DNA from: Pomphorhynchus laevis
Taxonomy: Eukaryota; Acanthocephala; Palaeacanthocephala; Echinorhynchida; Pomphorhynchidae
Reading direction: 5' to 3'
DNA: 64,000 nucleotides
Assembly (NCBI GenBank): GCA_012934845.2
Contig: WNNJ02000618.1
Span: 92,435 to 156,434, forward strand
A model generated the notes under the pieces. That model saw nothing but the letters and a program-made list of their open reading frames with translations, did not search any database and was not told the origin of the DNA. Positions 31,081-42,915 of this stretch are shown piece by piece. Within the stretch, counting starts at the first letter, position 1. Each line of letters opens with the position of its first letter. The position numbers and the translations under genes are program-made.

Positions 31081-32739
31081 AATGGTATAACCGGATTTAT
31101 CGAAACGTTAAATTTTTTTAATTTTCTGAAGTATAAAAATCAAACCATTTTTCGTCTTTGAGGTTATAAGATATTGACATATCTTATAACGAAAAAATTT
31201 ACAAATTTGTTAACTTTAAAGAACTTTAAAAATACGCTTAATAAAATTTTTAGTTTAGCACTAAACTATACGATTAACATATCACTATTCCCAATTTTAC
31301 AATTGATTTTATTGAAGTTCTTAACCTTGGCAATCACAATCCGCTATTATATATAAATACAATTTAATAAATAACATAATATACTGTGTTATATGTTTAG
31401 ATGCATTTATTAGTGATATAAAAGATATTTTACCATAAACTATAGATTTTAATATTATTTAATATTATATAATTCTGGGATTTATCAATATCCACAGTAA
31501 CCTCTATTCAATTGATAGAGTTTATTAATAGAGGTTTGATTGAATAAATTGCTGCATTAAGAGTTGAATGCATTAAGGATAATAGAACAATTACATGTTT
31601 GATAAAACGACATTGACATGAATATAATTGCTTGAAGAATATTTATTATGAGTTCTCTGCTTATTGCGGTTTCTCTTCATGAATCCAAATGATCTAAGCT
31701 TGAGCATCTGAAGTATTCATTTTTGCTTTATAATTGAAAGATTATATCTACCATATTGCAGGTAGAGTGTAAGTTATCATAAGTTATAACATAACTTTAA
31801 AGAACCGAAGAGCGCCTTATAAAAATAGAATTGAAAATTCTCTATAGGTGTGCTGTCGATAATACTTTACATGCTTTTTGTTCTAAGTTAAGTCAGAATG
31901 ATTATTTGTAAGTGAAGTGGACGCCTTATATTTGTTGAATAATTTCAATAATATATAATGTAGAGTATTTTATAATTTTTATTTAAAATACAAAAGTGGC
32001 ACCTGAAAGATTACAAAAAGACATTTTTCAATTGACAGTCTATAATGTTAGCTTATTATTGTGAACAGAATTTTCGTACATATCTTTAATGACAATTTTA
32101 AATAAAATAGCAATATTTTAGCTAAATTAAATTAGGTGCTATTTAAAATCCCTTTCTGATACGTATTTATTTAAACAATAGAATAAATCAAGTATTTTGA
32201 TTATCTGGTATTTAAAATCAGATTACAATGAGGCTCAATAAAACTGAACATGCTTCTATTTCGAATCTAACCTCATTAAATTGAAAAAATCCTAATTGAA
32301 TCCTAATCACATTTAAGTGGTTTCATATTGCATATTTAATGCAATTTCATGTATAATGCAATATGTTTACACATTCAAACATTTATATCAAAGAGATAAA
32401 ATAATTTAGAACAAAAATAATTAAAGAATTTGGATGGTTCCTAAGGCACCGAAAACTTCCGTAAATCTATAAAATACTTTAAAAATTATTTAAAATCAAT
32501 CGAATATACAATTTGACGTCTACTTTTCATTCTTTAAGAGTTTGGAGTGAGCGAAATATCGAATTATAAAAATTTTCCAATTTAACACATGAGAAGCCTT
32601 TTAAAATTGTCTATTTTTGTGTTAAAGTCAAAAACTGACAGAATAACAATTAAAATATATTATCTTATTCATATTATTATATTAATATTATTTATTTTCT
32701 TTATTAGTAAAACATAAAATTAAAGGTAACCCTCTAATG
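31081..32739. other. AT-rich stretch of about 1.65 kb, nothing recognisable
   Basis: I see no coding similarity, RNA gene or transposon end. Open frames are short and of low complexity. It separates the isolated ORF1 from the RLE-type LINE. The part after about 32640 may be the 3' UTR and tail of that LINE (AATAAAGAAAATAAATAA on the minus strand). Confidence 0.4.
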
Positions 32740-35700
32740 GGCCCTATTTGTCAATTCAAAAAAAATAATAATTATCTGTATGTGTAGTTACGCAAAAACT
32801 GGACGATGAAACGCCGATCTGGATCCTCTAATGCACCGGGATACCATCCTTGCGAGACGGATGCCTATTCTACAACGCAGCGTTGAAATTACATCCGAAT
32901 ACTTAACCTCTGCTCTTTCGGCGATAGTATTCGCGATTTTTTTCAGAAGACTTTCCGTGCCCTTACCTGCACCTCCAGAGTTCGACAACACAACAGGAAT
33001 GAAAGATGCTCTTTCAATTTCGGTTATTCTTTCTAGATATTTATTTCTTTTTCGGCTTTCGTGATATTCAAAACACGCACTCGGATTCCTTGATAAATTC
33101 GACGGCGCGAGCGCATTAAAAATGCAAACATCTATTAAAGTACGTTCCGTCTTGTCACCAAACAATCTGTTGCATGATATGTCCAATCTCGCTTCTTTAT
33201 CCTTAGTAGTTGTTTGTTTCAAGAAAGTTACATTTGAAGAAACAGGCGCCAGTCGAGGTTCGATTTGTACAGATGGACATATCTCAGTAAGCGTGTATGC
33301 TAAGAAATCCCGTACCACGTCATGTCTCATAGATGGAAGTCCACCAAGTGAACACGAAAGCGAGTGCGCCAGAGAATTTACTGTACCACATTGACAATAG
33401 GATGGAGCGCTTTTTGGACGAAAACCGTATCGCGCCGCCATAGCGTCTCGAAATTCATCGTTGCTTAGCCTTGAATTCCTTTCATGCGATGGATAAACTG
33501 AAAGCCATGATGATGCACCTTTGACTGACGAGTGTTCTATTGACCTTCTCAATAAATGATTGCAATTATCGAGAATATTATTGCGATTAATTTTACAACG
33601 GGAGATATTTTGAGCGCGGATTAGTTTAGTTATCGTATCTTGTTTTCTTTTTAGTGATTCGCCGGAGTAACCTTCCAAACATGGAGCGCATAGGGAAGTA
33701 GATAATTCATATTCCGATTGAACCAATGCTGAAGGATCACGTATACTTACGCCACCGTCCCTGTAACTGAGGCAAAGCGTTCTCCATATAAATTCATCAC
33801 TTGAAAGATCGATATTAAACAGCTTAGATATCATCATTTTTATTCTTTCAGACAGAGGACCAATCCAATCTACAGAACATGCACAAGTCCTCAGGAGATG
33901 CGACCATTTGTGCTGAATTGATCTGATAAAAGCCGTATACGCAACCTGAACATCGAGTTCACCCATATCTACCAACCGTTCAATGGAATTCGATATATCC
34001 TGCACAAATGATGATACAAACTGCTTAACGTAAGCGTATTTACCGATCGGGGAACCGAGAATTTTCACACCGTTTTCCATTATCGGAATATTGGTGTCAC
34101 TGAATTCTGTTTGTAGCGATGTACTGTCATATCCGTTAGAGTAGATTTTACATTTTTCGGGATTGATGTAAAAACCATACTTCGGACCAAGCAACATTAA
34201 CATTTTGAAAGCCGCCTCAACCATACTAGGCGGACCAACCATATTACCATCATCAGCATACCATAATTGTTCAACATTGGGGCATTTTTTTATAAGCCGG
34301 TATATTAATGGTAGCGTTGCGGCACTGAAAGCAGCCATTGAAAAAACATCACCCTGTGTAAATCCTTCTGAAGACCATATGTATTCGTTTCCTGTAGCCA
34401 TTCGAGTAGGATCTCTATACAAGTTTGACAATACGACTGATAATGCTGGACAAATATAAGGCATATTACGTAAAGCCAATTTTCTATTAATGCGATTAAA
34501 AGCATTGTCCGCGTCGATGGTGAGAAGTATGTTGTTCTCATTAGAAAGATGTGTTTTCAGAGCATGAATAACACATTCAGTTCCGGCCCGATGTGATGCA
34601 CAATATTGTATAGAACCACATGCGTGTTGCAGCTGAGGCTGAACAACTTAGAGTATGGCCTTCGAAATAATTCTTCTGGATACATCCCCGATACCTATTG
34701 GACGAATGCCATGAAGTTTGCTTAGTGGAATTAGTCGGCTTGTGGTAAAAGCCTCCATCGAAGTTTTAGGTATTTTACAAGTTGACAAATGCTTTGAGAA
34801 GAGAGCCAGTGCATCCGCTAGATTTCGCGACTCAGTTCCAAACGTAGATAGCATTGCGATCCATGCCTTCGCGTCAAGGCCAGATGGGCCTGCTCCACCA
34901 CTCATTCTACAAGCAGCCGTGATAATTGAATCTGCGTCAATCGAGTCGAATGCTATCGGATGGAAGACTGCATCGTTTTTCAAGGGGGAAGAAAGGATGG
35001 CATCTTCGTCAAGTAATGCAGGCTCTGGATGCTTGTCGAGAAGAAGTTGCCGTACTGTTTTATCCTCAATAGCATCATCGATATCCAAAGGTATACCAAC
35101 TCCAGGTTCCAAATCCAATAACCTTACGGCAGTTGTCAAACGCCCGTTAAGAACGAGCTTTCTGAATGAGCGACGCCAGTCGTCCTCGATATTATCAATT
35201 TTGTTTCTTTTGGAATTTTGATATTGCAGATAGCGGGCTTCGCCTAGTAGTGCATCATAATTACCGGTCTGCCAAGATTCCATCCTTCTCTGTATAAGTT
35301 CTTTTGTTTGCTTCATTTTTGAGTTTCAGCATCGTTGTAGCACGAGTTGAGGTAAAATAATCGCCAATTTAAGAGAACAACTGTCAGATGCTGCAAATTC
35401 ATAGATGCGAGCCATTTCGGAAATAAACGATTTCGACGCTTGACACCTTGGTAGTCTTAACAAATTCGGCTTCCAGAGTGCCACTTCCGTGAATATCACA
35501 TCGATGTATTCAGGTGAAACACTGTTTTGATGAGATATTGACGCTTCACATTGTATGTCGTCGTTGTGGACTGGTTGGATTGGATGGACGTATTCGTTAT
35601 TAAAGGTGTTATTCCGATGTCCATCGTTACAATGATTTGTGTTTATATTGGTAATATCCGCAGGATTTTTGAGTTTATTAAGGCAGTGTGCTGCCGAACA

Positions 35701-35823
35701 ATTTGTCCAAGGATGTTTCGCTCTTGCACATTTACAGTTTTTGCATTTAGCTGCCTGTCCATTACACGTACAGCATTTGTATGTAGAGGATGGGACACCT
35801 CGAGGCATGCTTGTGTGTTATAG
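32740..35823 (-). mobile_element. RLE-type non-LTR retrotransposon, about 3.1 kb, nearly intact
   Basis: One minus-strand element with a single coding frame and short UTRs. There is no AP endonuclease. A restriction-like endonuclease follows the RT instead, as in the R2/NeSL/CRE-type groups. The 3' flank on the minus strand contains AATAAAG and AT repeats, and no poly-A end could be fixed. It is the only copy in the window and the least decayed element outside the D array. Confidence 0.85.
32788..35808 (-). pseudogene. RT + restriction-like endonuclease polyprotein, about 1,007 codons with two in-frame stops
   Basis: Starting at the ATG at 35808 the frame holds a Cys-rich head (CCTCNGQAAKCKNCKCARAK, residues 12-31). 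RT fingers follow (GGAGPSGLDAKAW; RLIPLSKLHGIRPIGIGDVS), then the LTIDADNAFNRINR motif, EGFTQGDVFSMAAFSAATLP, catalytic LWYADDGNMVG and VKILGSPIGKY. Near the C-terminus come a CCHC knuckle (CQCGTVNSLAHSLSC), RHDVVRDFL and a PD-(D/E)XK-like core (ARLDISC then LIDVCIF, and YHESRKRNKYLE). A TGA at 35326-35328 and a TAA at 34648-34650 interrupt one continuous frame; no frameshift is seen. The R2-like order of CCHC, RHN-like and D...D motifs supports an RLE. Confidence 0.85.
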
Positions 35824-36477
35824 TGTATGTATGTTAGAGGAAATTGATGATGTAAATTTGATTGTAATCAGTTATAATTCAGTGATTTTGTAAGTAGTTT
35901 ATTAAGCAGCTGTATGTTATTTTATTGTATGTTTATTAGAAACCAAATAATATGCACACTAGTCAGAGCCCTTGTATCTCGGGATGACTGCTTGAATTTT
36001 GGTTTAAACTCGTTGTCCCGACCACAGATTCCGGATGCACAATAGAAAAGGAATTTTTTAAACTTGAGTTCAGTATTTGTTTTCAGAAATTTGCATTTTC
36101 GAGAAATCCTTTGATGTTTGTGTGTTTAAGGTTATATGTTATTTTATTGTAAGTAGTTAACGGGTATCAAGAATAATATAATAATAATATATACTATATT
36201 ATTATATAGTATATAATATCATACTATATAATATTATATTAATATTATATATTAATAACAATATTAATATATTCATAATAATTCATCAATGGGGCAATGC
36301 GGCATGTTTTAAAGATGCAGCTGAAGATTCCGCACTCGAATTTTTGCTTAACATTTTTGACTATTATGCTTTCCCTTATTCTATCTTAATTTACAATTAA
36401 ATATTTTATATTAAATATAATTATTTATTTTTTCAGGTACTAATTTTTGTTCCACCATTTGAATCTTGAATATTGTA
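35824..36477. other. AT-rich spacer with low-complexity palindromes
   Basis: No coding signal. Bases 36175-36290 are an AT-only set of interleaved palindromes (TATACTATATTATTATATAGTATA type). TATGTTATTTTATTGTA is present twice, near 35918 and 36128. The 5' UTR of the RLE element may extend into the first part. Confidence 0.45.
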
Positions 36478-36834
36478 AACATATCAAATGTTAAAAACTA
36501 GATTTAGGCAACACATATATAATATACAGCATAATAGTCAAACTATATTTCATAAACATATGAGATTAATAGGACATGATATTAAAAACTGTAAATTATT
36601 TATTTTAGAACATATTATCGAAGAAAATAAGTAAATATTAAATCAAAAACTATTAGAAAAAGAAGATTTTTGGATTAAAACGCTAAATTCCATGTACCCA
36701 TTAGGATTGAATGACGTGGTACAAGGAATTGGCAGAAGTAGTATAATACATAATAAACAACTATATTATAATAATCCGGTTAAACGCAAACCAAGAAGTC
36801 ATGGTGATAAAAGGAATAAGAAACATAGAGTTTA
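36478..36834 (+). pseudogene. GIY-YIG endonuclease C-terminal half of P2 plus basic linker
   Basis: The translation reads TYQMLKTRFRQHIYNIQH, then GHDIKNCKLFILEHI. A further motif follows, KEDFWIKTLNSMYPLGLND, which is the conserved C-terminal part of PLE-type GIY-YIG domains. It ends in a basic stretch (RKPRSHGDKRNKKHR). It uses a different frame from the RT. It overlaps P1 by about 149 bp of near-identical sequence, so P1 and P2 are separate copies. Confidence 0.75.
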
Positions 36835-36864
36835 AAATATTAAAAAAGAAACGTATATAAATGA

Positions 36865-38960
36865 ACAATTAAAATATTAAAACAACTTTTAAGAGATAAT
36901 AAGCTAAAAGATCTTTATGTAAATATAAGAAGTTTTTCTAAAGATATCATATGTTCAATAAATCAAAGATTAATTAACGATTGTGATAGGCTAAGTTGTA
37001 TAATAGACAGTTATTGTAATGCAAAATACTATAATCGTACAATAAATGTTAATAATAACAATAGAAAATATACATTAACCATAAACTTCATTAATAAATG
37101 TATAGATAACATAAATATAGCCGGACTTTTAAATAATTCTAAAAGTAAAGAAATAATAGGGTCAGATTTAAGTAAATATATTCCTAAAATAAGGTATAAA
37201 CTCCTACCACCATTAGGACGAAAAATTTGCAATTATAATAAAGAATTAAAATCAATATGTAACGATAATATTAGAAACATAATGGAAACAGAATGCAATT
37301 GTAAAAGTCTTAGTTTTGATAAAATAAATGAACATATATGTACCCATAATCTAGAATTAATTGAAAATTGTGAATTAAGAAAGCTGATATCAAAAGGGTA
37401 TAAATATAGATTAAATAATAACAATGACAAAAATAAAATTTACAATTCGTTATATAATAACTTAAATGATTACTTTAGTAAGCTGATTAATAGTGAAAGC
37501 TCGAATATATCTAAGATAAAAATTTGGAAAGATTATATATTTGATAAAATTAAAAATAAAATGAAAATAACAAACAATTATAAAAGAAAAGATAAAATTA
37601 ATAAAGATATGTATAAAGAACTTACTAAATTAAAGGATAACTATATAATAACAACTATTGATAAAGCTAGTAATAACTTTGTCTTCATATGCAAAAAGCT
37701 TTATTATGATATACTAATGAAAGAGGTTAATTCTAATGATTTAAATGTAAATCCAACATATGAACGTAGTGAGTTGAGTTTAGAAACAATTATTACAAGT
37801 CACTGTTCTATAATGGATAAAAAGGGTATAAAGGTTGAATTAGATAATAAAACTATACCTATATTATATTGGAATCCAAAATTACATAAAAATCCAATAA
37901 AACCTAGGTTCATATGTAGTGCGTTTAAATGTACATTAAAACCACTTTCTGTCTATATGAATAAAATACTTAAAGTAATTAAAGCACACTTTAAAAAATA
38001 TTGCAAGGTAATCGAAATTAATACTGGTATAAAACACTATTTCAGTATTAATTCTACAAAAGAATTTTTAGAACAGACAAAAGGAATAAATTTTCAAAAT
38101 ATAAATACATACGATTTTAGTACTCTTTATACAAATCTAGGTTTAGTAGATATTAAAGAAGCGTTAGTAAAATTAATTAACCTTATATTCGGAAAAAGAT
38201 ATACATATATATGTTATAATAATTATTAACGCCTATCTAACAAAAATTAAAACCATCAAATAAATATAAATATATGGATAAAATTGAATTAATAGAATCT
38301 TTAAATATTTTGATAAATCAAAATTATTTAAAAGTAGGGACATCTATATTTAGACAAGTAAAAGGTGTTCCAATGGGTGGTAATAGTAGCCCAATTATAG
38401 CTGACTTGTTTTTAAGCTTTATAGAATATGAATTTGTTCATAACTGTGTAAAAACTAAATCTAAACAATATAAATATATGAAATATATGTTTCGATACAT
38501 TGATGATATATGTGTATTTAATTCTAATAATTTTTATTCAATTAGTGAGCACATTTATCCAGAAAGCCTTATTCTTAACAAAACCAATATTAATGATAAA
38601 GAAGGTGTATATCTAGATATGAACATTAAATTAACATTAACTAAAACTACTATTAATTTATATCGTAAAGATGACATATTTAAATTTACAAGAAACATAT
38701 TTTTGCATGAGCATTCATGCATACCATATAATATAAAATATAATACATTTAATAATGAAATTTTAGGAATTACAAGAATATGTAGTAATATTGGCTTTCT
38801 TCAAAATCATTTAAATAACTTAATAGATGCATATTTTAAACTAGGTTACTATGAAAATAACATTAAGCAGAAAATAGTAAAATATATAAATCAACACAAT
38901 AATATAAAGAATAAATTTAAACTCTTAAGTGGCAAATTTTTATGGATGGATAATAAATAA
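36865..38960 (+). pseudogene. PLE reverse transcriptase of P2
   Basis: The frame is open well before the ATG at 37282; codons from 36865 are all sense (for example LLPPLGRKICNYNKEL). RT motifs in order are ITTIDKASNNFVFICKKLYY (about 37645), LYWNPKLHKNPIKPRFICSA (about 37865), TYDFSTLYTNLG (about 38105), KGVPMGGNSSPIIADLFLS (about 38360), FRYIDDICVFN (about 38490) and EGVYLDMNIKLTLTKT. The catalytic Asp residues (DFS and YIDD) are kept. The core has DKA where many PLEs have DKG. At least one break separates the two halves. Confidence 0.85.
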
Positions 38961-38964
38961 TATA

Positions 38965-39125
38965 CTTTGTATTAGAATAAGATACTAGATAGTTTTATCA
39001 GAGGAAATACATCATTAGCATGTATTTGGCCCTGCTGCTATGTTAGGTAGAGGAATTAGGGCCGAAACCTGATAGCATAGCAGTTTCTCCTGATGACCTC
39101 TAATTCTTATTCTGATATATTATTA
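38965..39125. repeat. Large imperfect palindrome after the PLE coding region
   Basis: The outer arms TATTAGAATAAGAT and ATTCTTATTCTGATA pair imperfectly, as do ATCAGAGGAAA and TTTCTCCTGAT, and CTGCTATG pairs with CATAGCAG. GGCCCT and AGGGCC pair within the centre. AAATACAT-N7-ATGTATTT forms a side hairpin. It probably folds as a branched RNA at the element's 3' end. Confidence 0.6.
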
Positions 39126-39640
39126 ATTATGTATTTTCAATTCATGGAAATTGGCTTTTATTTTAAATTTCAATTTTTTATTTTAACTTGATTTAAATTG
39201 TAGAAAATCTAAAATCAATTATTTATTTTATTATTTAATTATTAAATTTTGATTTAGCATTATTATGTTTTGTTTATTTTATAATTATATTAAATACGTA
39301 GACTCAGTTAGCTGATTCAGTTATGATAATATATTATTTATTATTAATTATAATATTATGATATGATAAGACCTTAACTTAATTAGCTCAGTTAATTGAC
39401 TCAGTTAGCTGATTTGATTTATTAATTTCTTATGTAATTGATTAGTAAAAAAATATTATTAAAAAATTTATTACAAGTCTATGACACATAAAGACTATAA
39501 AGACTATATATTTATAAAGACTATAAAGACTATATTTATTATAGTTCACATATTTACTCTATTCACGTAAAGACTATATTTATTACAAGACTATATATTT
39601 ATTACAAGACTTTGACACATAAAAGTGTCATTTTAGTGTC
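39126..39640. other. AT-rich spacer with G repeat copy G3 (minus) and local tandem repeats
   Basis: Bases 39160-39312 repeat family G on the minus strand (CTAACTGAGTCTACGTATTT, AATAATGCTAAAT). Bases 39480-39640 are made of shuffled GACTATATTTATTA and GACACATAAA units leading straight to the 5' end of LINE H. No gene is seen. Confidence 0.55.
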
Positions 39641-39644
39641 TTAA

Positions 39645-39935
39645 AGTTCGAAGAGTTTTTCGTCTAGGCAAGAAATTTTCAGATAGGCCGAGACTTTTAA
39701 AAGTTGTTCTAGACTCAAAAGATCATGTTGACTTCCTACTCAAGCATGCATTTAGATTATCGCGCTCTGATTTTCATATACTCCGTGATTTATCTCCTGC
39801 AGATCGTTTGAGAAGACACGAGGCTTTCAACGAGCTGCATCGACGGCTGGAAAGTGGTGAGGGCAACCTATGTGTCCGGAATTTTCGGGTGGTCAAGTGG
39901 CGTCCGACTGTCCGGTGGCATCCCTTACTTCTGTA
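39645..39935 (+). pseudogene. ORF1 C-terminal part of H
   Basis: The translation reads RRVFRLGKKFSDRPRLLKVV, LDSKDHVDFLLKHAFRLSRS and NLCVRNFRVVKWRPTVRW. This matches D ORF1 (LFRLGKKVVDKPRLLKVVLS; NLCIRNFQVVRWHPVVRW). The ORF2 ATG at 39870 lies inside this frame, the same overlap as in D. The N-terminal zinc and RRM parts are missing through truncation. Confidence 0.8.
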
Positions 39936-42830
39936 GAGTCAGACCTCTTTAGTAGTGATGGTTCGTGTGTAGGAAAACTGGTAGACTTCGCTAGCGTCAC
40001 CGAGCGTGTCACATTTCCCATTATACGAACATTTTTGTTGGTTATTCAAACGTTCGTAGTCTCCTAGCTCAGTTCTCTGAATTTAAATTCATAGTTGCTT
40101 CGAAACGTTTTGATGTATTTTGTAAAACCGAAACATGGCTACATTCTAACATTTCGGATGATTGTGTTGCCATCCCTAACTATTTTCTAATACGTTCGGA
40201 TCGCTCGTGTGGTAAACGTGGAGGTGGGGTAGCCGCCTATGTGCGAAATAGTCTCCTGATATCGAATATCTCGGCATTTCGCGACGATATCGGCTGTTCC
40301 TTTAAAGGTCTTGCTTTTACACTGGGAAATGGTCAACGATCACGATTCTCCGTCCTATGAATTAAGATTAGACTATCTTAAACCACATTTGCTGAGTTTA
40401 TCTTCGTATCCTCTGATTTTGCTCCTGGGTGACTTCAATATCCACAAAATAGACTGGAAAAATAGTCATTCACGACCAATTCACGGAATTGGGAAAGTAC
40501 TAAGTGACTTTCTGTTACTCGAGATGCTACTAGTTCAACATATTAAAGAATCTACTTGTGTGACAGGGACGCATTCTATACTCGATTTGGTCATTACTAA
40601 GTGTTTGGGTGACGTCTCATGTGTTCGCTATGACGCACCAATTGGCAATAGCGATCACTGTGTACTCTATATGCGACTGTCGCTGTTCAACAGGGCCTCA
40701 CTGAACTCTAATTTTAAAAAACGTTGTTGGGTAGGTGTTGATGCTAGTCAACTAGCTGCAAGCTTCCCAAAAGGTATCTGTGATAGTCTTCGTATCCACT
40801 TCACTTTGGAGGTTCCAGTAGTCTTTGATCTGCTCCATGATGAATTGAAGCAAATTTCTGATATCTTTGCTCCGCTACGTGCCTGCGAGTCCAAGCATGG
40901 GCATCCTCTTTGGTTCGACAGAGAGCTTCTTGATGCTGTCAGATCCCGCGACAAATTGTGGCGCGAATTTAGGCGTTCTCCTGCTTCCAAACGTGCCTAT
41001 ATCGACTCCCAGAACTTATGCAATCGGCTAAAATTTCAGAAACGCTATTCGTACGAATATAGTATCGCCAGGGGTGCATCTTTGAATCCTAGGAGGTTTT
41101 GGTCTTATGTAAGAAACAACAGAACACTTGTCGCCACAATTAGCTCAATCCAAACGCCAACTGAAACTTTGACCGATCCGTCTCTAATCGCCCAACATTT
41201 AGCTGATGGCTTCTTGGTACAGGCTTTGACCTCTAACAAACTGCATGACTTTAGTTGGAAGTATGTTTTGGTTGCTTATCGGTGTTGTGTTCGTACACTC
41301 AGAGTAAATGAGGTGTTGAACGAGGTTATGAAGCTCGATCCGTTTACATCTCCGGGACGAGACAATATTGCCCCCTTCCTCGTCAAATCCCTAGCAAACG
41401 TACTGAGCAATGATTTAACTATGTTCTTCAGATACAGCTTAGACACATCTTGGACTCCTGACAGTTGGAAGTGTGCAATTGTGGTGCCTATTCCCAAAAA
41501 GCATCCTGCTAGCTTTTGCGCGGACTTTCGGCCCATTAGCTTGACTAGCGTATTATGCAAACTTTTAGAAAGAATCATTGCTAGTAGAATCAGGGATCAT
41601 TTGGATCGTAATCACATATTGGTTGAATCTCAACATGGTTTCAGGATCGGACATTCATGCCTTACTAACCTACTAACTGCATGTGAAAAATGGGCTGATG
41701 CTCTGGGGGTTGGGTTTTAGGTTCATACAGTATTCCTTGATTTTTCGAAAGCTTTTGATAGGATACCACACGACGGCATAGTGTCTTTACTGTATCACAA
41801 TGAACTTCATTCATATATTTGTGAGTGGGTCAGGCAATTTCTATCGAATAGGTATTTCCGAGTTTGTGTGTGGGGTGTGTTTTCTTATTCGGTGAATGTT
41901 AATTCTGGCGTACCGCAGGGATCAGTCCTTGGCCCACTGCTCTTATATATCTTAATTAATGATCTGCTACTCCGCTTATCATGCTCTCATCTAGCGTTTG
42001 CAGACGAGCTAGAGATTTGGTCGATCATTAGAAGTCCTGCTGATCGAGTATCGTTACAAAATGATCTAAACTCTCTGATCAAGTGGTGCGATTCTACCGG
42101 ACTACGGTTGAATGTTGATAAATGTGTCCTCATGCAACTAGGTCGCCCTATTGAAACTCTAAGGTACTTTATTGGAGATATTGTAGTGTCTCCAATAAAA
42201 GGATGTGTCTCATCATAAGGATTTAGGGATTATTGTCTATCGATCCTTAAAAACAAAGTTGAACACCGACTTTCTAGGTAAAGCCACTAGGGCGTTATAT
42301 TCTATTAAAAATGCATTCCTCAGGTTAAGCTGTCATATGTTCAAGAGGTTATTCATCTCCATCGTCAGACTACACTTGGAGTACTGTATTCAGGCTTGTT
42401 TCCCTGTCACCAAGCAAGAACTATTAGACCTGAAGTCTATTCTTAGGCGCGGATCGAAGCTCTTATTGGCTTAAGTGGTATTGACTATTATGTACGTCTA
42501 AGAAGTATTGTGATGTTGTCGGTAGATGAGAGGTTCATATACTTGGAAATGCTGTCTATGGCATATGTCGAATGATGCGGTGGGTTATCCCACCGATGTA
42601 ATCACAAGGCGGGTAGGTCAGTTGCGGGGACATATCAGAGTCTTGTATAAATTTGGATTTCGCAGATTACCAAAAGTGTATAGACTCTCGAGGAGAGGAA
42701 TTAACATGTGGAATTCGTTGCCTAAGGAAGTCGTTGCAGCCACCCAGTTTGAGAACGTTTAAATCACGATGCTACAAATGGATACTTAAACAATGCCGCC
42801 ATTCAACACTACCACTGGAATACCCTAATT
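39870..42830 (+). pseudogene. ORF2 of H (endonuclease + RT), one long frame plus breaks
   Basis: The endonuclease N-terminus (39960-40310) is frame-broken but carries FCKTETW and GGGVAAYV-like codons. Frame 40311-41720 (469 codons) has LILLLGDFNIHKIDW, IGNSDHCVLYMRL, IVVPIPKKHPASFCADFRPI and SQHGFRIGHSCLTNLL. It stops at a TAG (41718-41720), after which VFLDFSKAFDRIPHDGI, NSGVPQGSVLGPLL and LAFADELEIWS continue in frame. The catalytic FADD reads FADE here. A shift near 42205 leads to KDLGIIVYRSLKTKLNTD. The copy is dead. Confidence 0.85.
42168..42199. repeat. Fold-back in H, 11-bp arms, 10-nt loop
   Basis: TTTATTGGAGA (42168-42178) is the exact reverse complement of 42189-42199. It sits right where the H reading frame shifts. 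I have no close sister copy to prove that it is derived. Confidence 0.7.
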
Positions 42831-42915
42831 ACCCTAAATAGCTACGTTGACTGACCATTTGCTTTTGTTGGGACTCTGCCTGAATAGCCTTTTGGCATTG
42901 GTATGTATTGGAATA

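Larger units (their letters stand above)
36478..38962 (+). mobile_element. Penelope-like element copy P2, GIY-YIG upstream of RT (Naiad/Chlamys-type order)
   Basis: The copy is 5'-truncated inside the GIY-YIG domain and continues through a basic linker to a full-length RT. The nuclease lies before the RT on the same strand, whereas in classical Penelope and Poseidon elements it lies after the RT. As I recall, the N-terminal order defines the Naiad/Chlamys group. A large imperfect palindrome follows the coding region (38965-39125). It is strongly AT-rich and has only a few breaks. Confidence 0.8.
39641..42915 (+). mobile_element. LINE copy H (CR1-like), 5'-truncated in ORF1
   Basis: The copy starts in the ORF1 C-terminal domain, carries a full-length ORF2 and ends with GAATAGCCTTTTGGCATTGG plus GGAATAATAAT at about 42915. 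It meets LINE I tail to tail there. The 3' UTR shares the xAGCCxTTTGGC motif with family D. Confidence 0.85.

Noticed and set aside
34718-35221. 167-codon plus-strand frame opposite the RLE element
   Set aside because: It is the antisense shadow of a strongly supported RT frame and has no recognisable domain.
36175-36290. AT palindromes as an origin, promoter or terminator
   Set aside because: The stretch is pure low-complexity AT sequence with no associated gene or conserved element.
39020-39110. Hammerhead ribozyme in the PLE 3' region
   Set aside because: CTGATGA and CGAAAC occur, but not in the order and helix context of a type I, II or III hammerhead. I report the structure as a palindrome only.
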